From JBDSLU01 sp039916225 (GTDB lineage Bacteria; Acidobacteriota; Vicinamibacteria; Vicinamibacterales; Vicinamibacteraceae), in NCBI GenBank assembly GCA_039916225.1, contig JBDSLU010000102.1, positions 1-10,347 of the forward strand: a DNA stretch of 10,347 bases, written 5' to 3'. A program made the position numbers and the translations under genes. The notes beneath the pieces were generated by a model, which saw only the letters and a list, made by a program, of their open reading frames with translations, did not search any database and was not told where the DNA came from. Positions 6,311-10,347 of this stretch are shown piece by piece (within the stretch, counting starts at the first letter, position 1; each line of letters begins with the position of its first letter).

Positions 6311-6867
6311 CGCCCGCCGAACACTTTGCCGATCATCCCGCCGACGTCGTCGATGATCGATCCGTCGCGATTCCGATCGACGAGCGGGGTGAGCAGGTCC
6401 ATCAGGCCGCCCGAGCTGGCACCCGGCGTCGCGCCGGCCGCCATCGAGAGGCCGCCTTGAGCGTGCTGCCGGGAAAAGGCGCCCATCATCAGCGACGCCG
6501 CGATCGGCAGGAGCTGCTTCAGCACGTCAGGGCTGATGCCAGTCTGGCTCGACGCGCGATCGGCCAGCGCCCGGCTGACGTCCTTGCCACCCAGCACGTG
6601 TCCGAGGATGCCGTTGCCGTCCGCAGTCGCCCCGGTCAACGCGGTCGGATCGTCGATGTAGCGCTGATGGCCGCCGCCCGTCAGGGCGCCCAGCAACCCC
6701 GTCAGGCCGTCTGGACTCTGCATGTTGCGTTGGAAGCCGGCGGCGAGCGCCGGCACCAGCGCCGACAGGGCGGTCGCGGTCTCGGCTTCGCTGAGACCGA
6801 CCTGCGCTCCGGCCTGGCGTACTGTGTTGCCGCCCTGGGCGTTCATGATCACGTCGAGGATATTCAT
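6307..6867 (-). CDS. DUF937 (YidB-like) domain protein with an EF-hand-like loop
   Basis: A 186-residue protein of the DUF937 family, function unknown. The N-terminal helix-rich part (MNILDVIMNAQGGNTVRQ..GLSEAETATALSALVPALAAGF) is followed by the family block NGILGHVLGGKDVSRALADRASSQTG and a second helix LKQLLPIAASLMMGAF. A Gly/Ser/Ala linker (about residues 138-155) leads to LLTPLVDRNRDGSIIDDVGG. In DRNRDGSIIDD, the D-x-N-x-D-G start matches a calcium-binding EF-hand loop, but the acidic residue expected at loop position 12 is missing (D at 10 and 11 instead). No signal peptide is seen. The ATG at 6867 has a Shine-Dalgarno (AGGAGAG) about 5 bases upstream. The stop codon shares bases with that of the DinB gene. 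Confidence 0.88.
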   Translation of the reverse strand: MNILDVIMNAQGGNTVRQAGAQVGLSEAETATALSALVPALAAGFQRNMQSPDGLTGLLGALTGGGHQRYIDDPTALTGATADGNGILGHVLGGKDVSRALADRASSQTGISPDVLKQLLPIAASLMMGAFSRQHAQGGLSMAAGATPGASSGGLMDLLTPLVDRNRDGSIIDDVGGMIGKVFGGR

Positions 6868-6872
6868 TGCTG

Positions 6873-6879
6873 CTCTCCT
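6873..6879 (-). promoter_or_regulatory. Shine-Dalgarno of the DUF937 gene
   Basis: AGGAGAG on the minus strand, 5 bases before the ATG at 6867 (7 bases from the GGAG core). It decides the start of the DUF937 gene. Confidence 0.7.
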
Positions 6880-6910
6880 GTCCAGGTTGCCGCGACGTCA
6901 GAACGTGGGC

Positions 6911-6924
6911 GTGACGGCCGTCAC
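6911..6924. repeat. Perfect 14-base palindrome, candidate operator
   Basis: GTGACGGCCGTCAC is identical to its own reverse complement. It lies 43 bases upstream of the DUF937 start and about 75 bases before the -10 box of the divergent lipoprotein gene, so it could be a site for a dimeric repressor or activator serving the DUF937 promoter. No such regulator gene is in the window. Confidence 0.5.
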
Positions 6925-6947
6925 CAGAGGGGCACGCCGGCAACGAA

Positions 6948-6966
6948 CGCGATGCGCAGCATCGCG
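6948..6966. repeat. Inverted repeat with perfect 8-base arms, candidate operator
   Basis: CGCGATGC, spacer GCA, GCATCGCG: perfect eight-base arms around three bases. It is 31 bases upstream of the lipoprotein -10 box and 80 bases from the DUF937 start. The position fits an activator or repressor site; no T-tract follows on either strand, so it is not an intrinsic terminator. Confidence 0.5.
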
Positions 6967-6997
6967 CCGAGTCGTCTGCTTGCGGACCTGAAGCGGT

Positions 6998-7003
6998 TAT
7001 ACT
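6998..7003 (+). promoter_or_regulatory. -10 box upstream of the lipoprotein gene
   Basis: TATACT, identical to the pssA box, in an AT-richer patch (GGTTATACTTT). No good -35 hexamer is at the normal distance. Unlike the other boxes in this window, it predicts a leader of roughly 75 bases to the ATG at 7084 (about 55 to an alternative ATG at 7066). Confidence 0.5.
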
Positions 7004-7083
7004 TTGCCCGCCGCTGGGGTGTGAAGGAAATCGCGCCCGCCGCGTGGTCACACGCGAGCCACCAGATGAGCCGGCCGACGACT

Positions 7084-8187
7084 ATGTCGCGTCACACGCG
7101 CTTCCTCTGCACGCTGCTGCTCGTGATCACGGCCGGCTGCAACGCCACCCCGTCGCCCACTGGGCCAACAGCGTCGGCGGTCGCGGTGCTGGACGTCTCC
7201 GCCACGCGAAGAATCGGCACCTCGCAATCGCGCGTCTACGAAGTGTGGGCGACCGTGACCACCGGCGGTCTGGCCGCAACGGTGGTGACCACGTCGGTCA
7301 CGCTTTCGGGAGGCTCGGCGCCGCCCCTGACCCACAGCGAGCCGGGCACGGGGTCGATCAAACCCGGCGAATCGCGTGGGCTCTACGTCATCGTGCCTGA
7401 TGGGCCTACTGATCCCGTTCGCTCCGTGGTCGAAGTCGCGGTGACCCTCGACGACGGCGCCGGCCATCGGTCGCAGGCCGCGGGATCGGGTGTCGTGCGC
7501 GACTTCGGCCCACCAGAGCTGACGGCGTCCGTCGAGCGCGCCACGCTGGCCGCCGGCGACGTCACGCGGATCCACTGGCGCGCAACCAATACCGCCGGCG
7601 TCGTCATCGACCCCATCGTCGGCGCGCTCTTTCCGAGCGAGGGCTCGACCGAGATCACGCCGTGCCCAGGCACCACGATGTTCGACGTGCGGACGGGCAA
7701 CGTGTCGGGTGACGCCCACATCCTGATTCCCGTGACGGTGGGCGGGGCGCCGCGCCTGCCATGGTACTGCGGCACCTGGTCGGGTCCAGCCACGGAAACC
7801 TGGACCGATTCCGCCGGAGCGCCAGGGTCGTGGAACGGCGCCGTGACGCTGGCGGCGTTCCAGTCGGCCGGACGTGTCACGGGACACGTCGTGCGGAACC
7901 TGCCCTTGCACGGCAACCTCGTTCGGCCACTGACGGCCAGCGTCAGTGCCGCTGGCGGCCTGACCGCCACCGTTCCCGCCGAGGCGGCCGGCTATCCTCG
8001 GGAGTCGGGACCTCGCTTCGCCTGTCCCATCGAGCTCGACGCGCGACTGAGTCCGGATGGCGCCACCCTGAGCGGCACCTTCACCGCCCAGTGCACACCC
8101 GAAGCCAACCGCATCGTCACGCTGCAGGGGCGCTTCGACGCCACCAGACACGAGAACCCGTATCCCGCCCCCTACTCGCCGCCCTGA
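7084..8187 (+). CDS. Hypothetical lipoprotein, beta-rich
   Basis: I do not recognise this 367-residue protein. Its N-terminus (MSRHTRFLCTLLLVITAGC) is a lipoprotein signal peptide with lipobox ITAGC, so C19 should be lipidated and the protein anchored to a membrane facing the periplasm or outside. A Pro/Ser/Thr tether (NATPSPTGPT) follows. Residues about 30-150 alternate short hydrophobic and polar stretches, with a KPGESRGLYVIVPDG turn, as in immunoglobulin-like folds. The C-terminal part begins at about residue 222 with YCGTWSGPATETW and is again beta-rich with a paired-Cys look (CPIELDARLSPDGATLSGTFTAQC), ending in a Pro/Tyr tail. An earlier in-frame ATG at 7066 would add six residues before the signal peptide and is less natural. 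Neither ATG has a good Shine-Dalgarno. The MutS-like gene starts 51 bases after its stop, so the two may be co-transcribed, though no shared role is evident. Confidence 0.72.
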   Translation: MSRHTRFLCTLLLVITAGCNATPSPTGPTASAVAVLDVSATRRIGTSQSRVYEVWATVTTGGLAATVVTTSVTLSGGSAPPLTHSEPGTGSIKPGESRGLYVIVPDGPTDPVRSVVEVAVTLDDGAGHRSQAAGSGVVRDFGPPELTASVERATLAAGDVTRIHWRATNTAGVVIDPIVGALFPSEGSTEITPCPGTTMFDVRTGNVSGDAHILIPVTVGGAPRLPWYCGTWSGPATETWTDSAGAPGSWNGAVTLAAFQSAGRVTGHVVRNLPLHGNLVRPLTASVSAAGGLTATVPAEAAGYPRESGPRFACPIELDARLSPDGATLSGTFTAQCTPEANRIVTLQGRFDATRHENPYPAPYSPP

Positions 8188-8238
8188 CCGGGCCGTGCGT
8201 CCGGCATCGTTCTCCGTCGCCCACCGCAGCGTCGCGCC

Positions 8239-9555
8239 GTGCTGATCGACCCCGCAACCCTGCGCGATCTCGACGTACTCGACGCGTCGACATCGCGCGG
8301 CCAGACGCTCTGGAGCCTCGTCGATCGCACGCGTTCGCGCGCTGGGCGTGATCACCTGCGCGGCAGCCTGACCGCGCCACCTCACGACGCCTCGGCAATC
8401 GTCGGGCGTCAGCGGGCGCACCAGGCGCTCACGCTCGATCTCGCCGGCTACGGGCGAATGCTCGACGCGATCGGCGCCGACGGCGTGAACCGCTATCTCG
8501 ACTCGACGTGGCAGCTCCCCTCGGCGCAGCCGGCCTTGGCCGGGGTCGCCCTGTGGCGGCCGGCGTGGTTCAAGGACTACCTGCGCGCCATCGACGACGG
8601 CCGGACACGCGTCCTGGTGGCGCTGGCGGCCGCGGCGTTGCTGGGCGAGCGCCTCGCCACTATGGATGCGGCGCCGCTGCAGGGCGTCGCGGCAAAGCTC
8701 ACGAGCGCGCTGTCGTCGCCCGAGGTGGACAGGCTGCGGACACTGGCGCATCGGCGTGGCGCGGCCGGGCGCATGGCCTTCGACGGCGTGGCGCGGGACA
8801 CCGCCAAATCGATCCTCGTCGCGATCCTCGACGCCGTCGGCGAGGTCGACGCGATGTGGAGCCTGGCCGCGGCGACCTCGGAGCGCGGCTGGGTGTATCC
8901 ACGACCGGGCACGCGACTCGACGTCGACGGCCTGTGTCATCCGTTCCTGGATCGCGCGCACGGCGGCGTCGGCAACGACCTGCGCCTCGACGATCGCATC
9001 CGCGTCTGCGTGGTCACCGGGCCGAACATGGCCGGCAAGTCGACATTCCTGCGCGCCGTCGCGACCGCCGTGCTGCTCGCCCACGCCGGCTGCGGCGTGC
9101 CAGCCGCGGCGATGGAGTTCCCGGCCGTCGCCACCATCTTCTCGAGCGTGCAGATCACCGACGACCTCGCCGCCGGCGAGAGCTTCTACCTGGCCGAGGT
9201 GCGGCGGATTCGCGCGCTGGCGCTGGCCCTGCACGACCACCGATCGATGCTGGCGGTGCTCGACGAGCCCTTTCGCGGCACCAACGTCCACGATGCCGCC
9301 GAAGCCAGCCTGGCCGTCATCTCGCGGCTCGTCGCGCATCCGGCCGCGCTGGTGTTCGTGGCCACCCACGTCGCCGAGGTCGCCAGCGCGCTGCGCGACG
9401 ATCCCCGCGTCCACTTCCTGCACTTCTCGGCTGACGTCAGCGGCGATCGCCCCGTGTTCGACTACCAGTTGCGCGACGGCATCTCGACCCAGCGGCTCGG
9501 CATGACCCTGCTTCGACAGGAGCAGGTGCTCGACCTGCTCGAGCCGAAGGCCTGA
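8239..9555 (+). CDS. Short MutS-family ATPase lacking mismatch-recognition domains
   Basis: A 438-residue protein with only the core (domain III-like, from IDPATLRDLDVL at residue 3) and ATPase (domain V) parts of MutS. Walker A is TGPNMAGKST (260-269); the ABC-type signature region is TDDLAAGESFYLAEV (about 307-321) with S315 and E320; Walker B is LAVLDEPFRGTN with D342-E343; and H377 in FVATHVAE is the switch histidine. The N-terminal mismatch-binding domain with its Phe-x-Glu motif, the connector domain and a C-terminal Smr nuclease domain are all absent, so it is neither canonical MutS (about 850 residues) nor MutS2. A clamp of this type probably acts on DNA structures such as junctions, but the role is inferred. 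The GTG at 8239 is the first start after the stop of the preceding lipoprotein, in the same frame; there is no clear Shine-Dalgarno, so the exact start is uncertain. Confidence 0.85.
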   Translation: MLIDPATLRDLDVLDASTSRGQTLWSLVDRTRSRAGRDHLRGSLTAPPHDASAIVGRQRAHQALTLDLAGYGRMLDAIGADGVNRYLDSTWQLPSAQPALAGVALWRPAWFKDYLRAIDDGRTRVLVALAAAALLGERLATMDAAPLQGVAAKLTSALSSPEVDRLRTLAHRRGAAGRMAFDGVARDTAKSILVAILDAVGEVDAMWSLAAATSERGWVYPRPGTRLDVDGLCHPFLDRAHGGVGNDLRLDDRIRVCVVTGPNMAGKSTFLRAVATAVLLAHAGCGVPAAAMEFPAVATIFSSVQITDDLAAGESFYLAEVRRIRALALALHDHRSMLAVLDEPFRGTNVHDAAEASLAVISRLVAHPAALVFVATHVAEVASALRDDPRVHFLHFSADVSGDRPVFDYQLRDGISTQRLGMTLLRQEQVLDLLEPKA

Positions 9556-9576
9556 CCAGACACGTCGAGCGAGGCG

Positions 9577-10347
9577 CTACCAGAGCCGCGACGTCGTCAC
9601 GCGTAGCGCGAAGTCACGGCGCTGCAGTTCGGGCGGCAGCTTGGCTCGCAGCGGTTCGGACAGCTCGAACTCGATCGTTTCGCCGGACCGGACGACGAGG
9701 CGCTTGCGCCCGTCCGCGCCGCGGAAGCCGCGCGCATCACCGATGTACTGCTTCGTGTCGAAGATCAGATCGATCGTGCCGTCGGTTCGCGCGCGGCCGG
9801 ACACGACGCCATCCACGAAGATGCTCCCCTCGCCGGCGGATCCCGACAGCTTCAGCGGCGGAAACCCGTAGGTGGCGTCCTGCCCCTGCCCGGCCTGCGT
9901 TCGGGCGCGCAGCGGGACGCTCGACCCATGCGCACTCCGGTCGACCAGCCATAGGTCGAAGCCGAGGCCGGCGCGCAGTTCGTCGGCGCGCGACCCGAAG
10001 CGAAGCTCGACGGCGATGCCAAAGCTCTCGCACACGCCGGGCGCGTTTCCGGCCGCATGCACCACGTCGAGGATGCCGCGTGCGCCGTCGCGCAGTGTCA
10101 GGCGCTGCACACGCTCCAGGTTACCTTCGACCAACAGACCGGGTCGCGGCACGCGCCGACTCCACCGCACTTCCACGGTCGCCTCGTCGCCATCGACCGA
10201 GATCGGTAGGGCCTGCACGCGCCAGGCAGCCGACGCCGTCTTGTCGAACGCCGCGAGGTCGCCGGCCGGCATCTGCAGCGAGTTGTTGCAGGCACCGTCC
10301 ACGTCCGACTGCAGCGTCACCGCGGAGAACTGCGGCTCCGCCGACTC
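9577..10347 (-). CDS. Hypothetical protein, beta-rich (partial, N-terminus beyond right edge)
   Basis: The frame stays open from the stop at 9577 to the window edge (257 codons including the stop), reading ...EPQFSAVTLQSDVDGAC at the edge. An in-frame GTG at 10320 exists but falls within this continuous sequence and is probably internal, so the true start is likely outside the window. I do not recognise the family. The sequence is rich in short alternating hydrophobic segments (WRVQALPISVDGDEATVEVRW, LLVEGNLERVQRLTLRDG, IDLIFDTKQYIGD, LVVRSGETIEFELSEPL) with many Gly/Asp turns and no membrane helix in the visible part, consistent with a beta-sandwich secreted or periplasmic protein. Two cysteines (in DGACNNS and GVCESFG) could form a disulphide. 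It converges on the MutS-like gene with 21 bases between the stops. Confidence 0.7.
   Translation of the reverse strand, partial: ESAEPQFSAVTLQSDVDGACNNSLQMPAGDLAAFDKTASAAWRVQALPISVDGDEATVEVRWSRRVPRPGLLVEGNLERVQRLTLRDGARGILDVVHAAGNAPGVCESFGIAVELRFGSRADELRAGLGFDLWLVDRSAHGSSVPLRARTQAGQGQDATYGFPPLKLSGSAGEGSIFVDGVVSGRARTDGTIDLIFDTKQYIGDARGFRGADGRKRLVVRSGETIEFELSEPLRAKLPPELQRRDFALRVTTSRLW

Noticed and set aside
6076..7083. A 5' extension of the lipoprotein frame back to 6076
   Set aside because: The extension runs antisense through the DUF937 gene and would bury the lipoprotein signal peptide inside the protein. The signal peptide and the -10 box at 6998-7003 place the start at 7084 (or 7066).
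7044..7400. A 118-codon plus-strand frame starting with GTG after an AAGGAAA Shine-Dalgarno-like sequence
   Set aside because: It overlaps the lipoprotein gene in another frame and encodes a low-complexity His/Arg/Ala sequence with no recognisable fold. The purine run at 7023-7030 is also too far (about 14 bases) from this GTG to be convincing.
7048..9423. A 791-codon open frame on the minus strand, antisense to the lipoprotein and MutS-like genes
   Set aside because: It spans two real genes and their intergenic gap, and its translation is low-complexity Arg/Gly/Ala/Asp/His. Long antisense frames are expected where third codon positions are almost all G or C.

Overview
The window is about 10.3 kb of very GC-rich bacterial chromosome (about two thirds G+C by eye), densely packed, with genes on both strands and no rRNA, tRNA, CRISPR array, integrase or insertion sequence that I can see. 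The gene content (a secreted M14 carboxypeptidase of a deep-branching type, a DinB-fold protein, a DUF937 protein, a dodecin, an unrecognised lipoprotein and a short MutS-like ATPase) and the third-position GC codon use fit a soil-type Acidobacteriota, possibly of the Vicinamibacteria kind. That placement is inference from gene style only. It looks like ordinary core chromosome rather than an accessory island.

Left part (1-4020): a secreted zinc carboxypeptidase, cut by the left edge, is followed on the same (minus) strand by a two-gene unit read right to left: a phospholipase-D-type cardiolipin synthase, then an endonuclease/exonuclease/phosphatase (EEP) protein whose GTG start lies 2 bases after the synthase stop. 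Divergent from the synthase is pssA, a CDP-diacylglycerol-serine phosphatidyltransferase. The divergent pair therefore holds two membrane phospholipid head-group enzymes, and the synthase/EEP pairing recalls the clsB-ybhP neighbourhood of E. coli.

Middle (4020-6870): a likely intrinsic terminator follows pssA. Then come an alanine/glycine:cation symporter (AGCS) on the plus strand, a dodecin on the minus strand ending 4 bases from it, a DinB-family protein on the plus strand, and a DUF937 protein on the minus strand. The last two overlap by their stop codons in the tetranucleotide TTAG.

Right part (6870-10347): a 216-base divergent intergenic region carries two perfect inverted repeats. It is followed by an unrecognised lipoprotein, a short MutS-type ATPase lacking the mismatch-recognition domains, and, convergent to these, a hypothetical protein cut by the right edge.

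The most general observation is promoter architecture. Four genes (the carboxypeptidase, cardiolipin synthase, pssA and the DinB protein) have a TANNNT -10 hexamer ending only 7-9 bases before the start codon with no Shine-Dalgarno, which predicts leaderless mRNAs. The dodecin and DUF937 genes instead have clear Shine-Dalgarno sequences. I found no convincing new multi-gene defence or metabolic system; the unusual points are local and are listed as findings.
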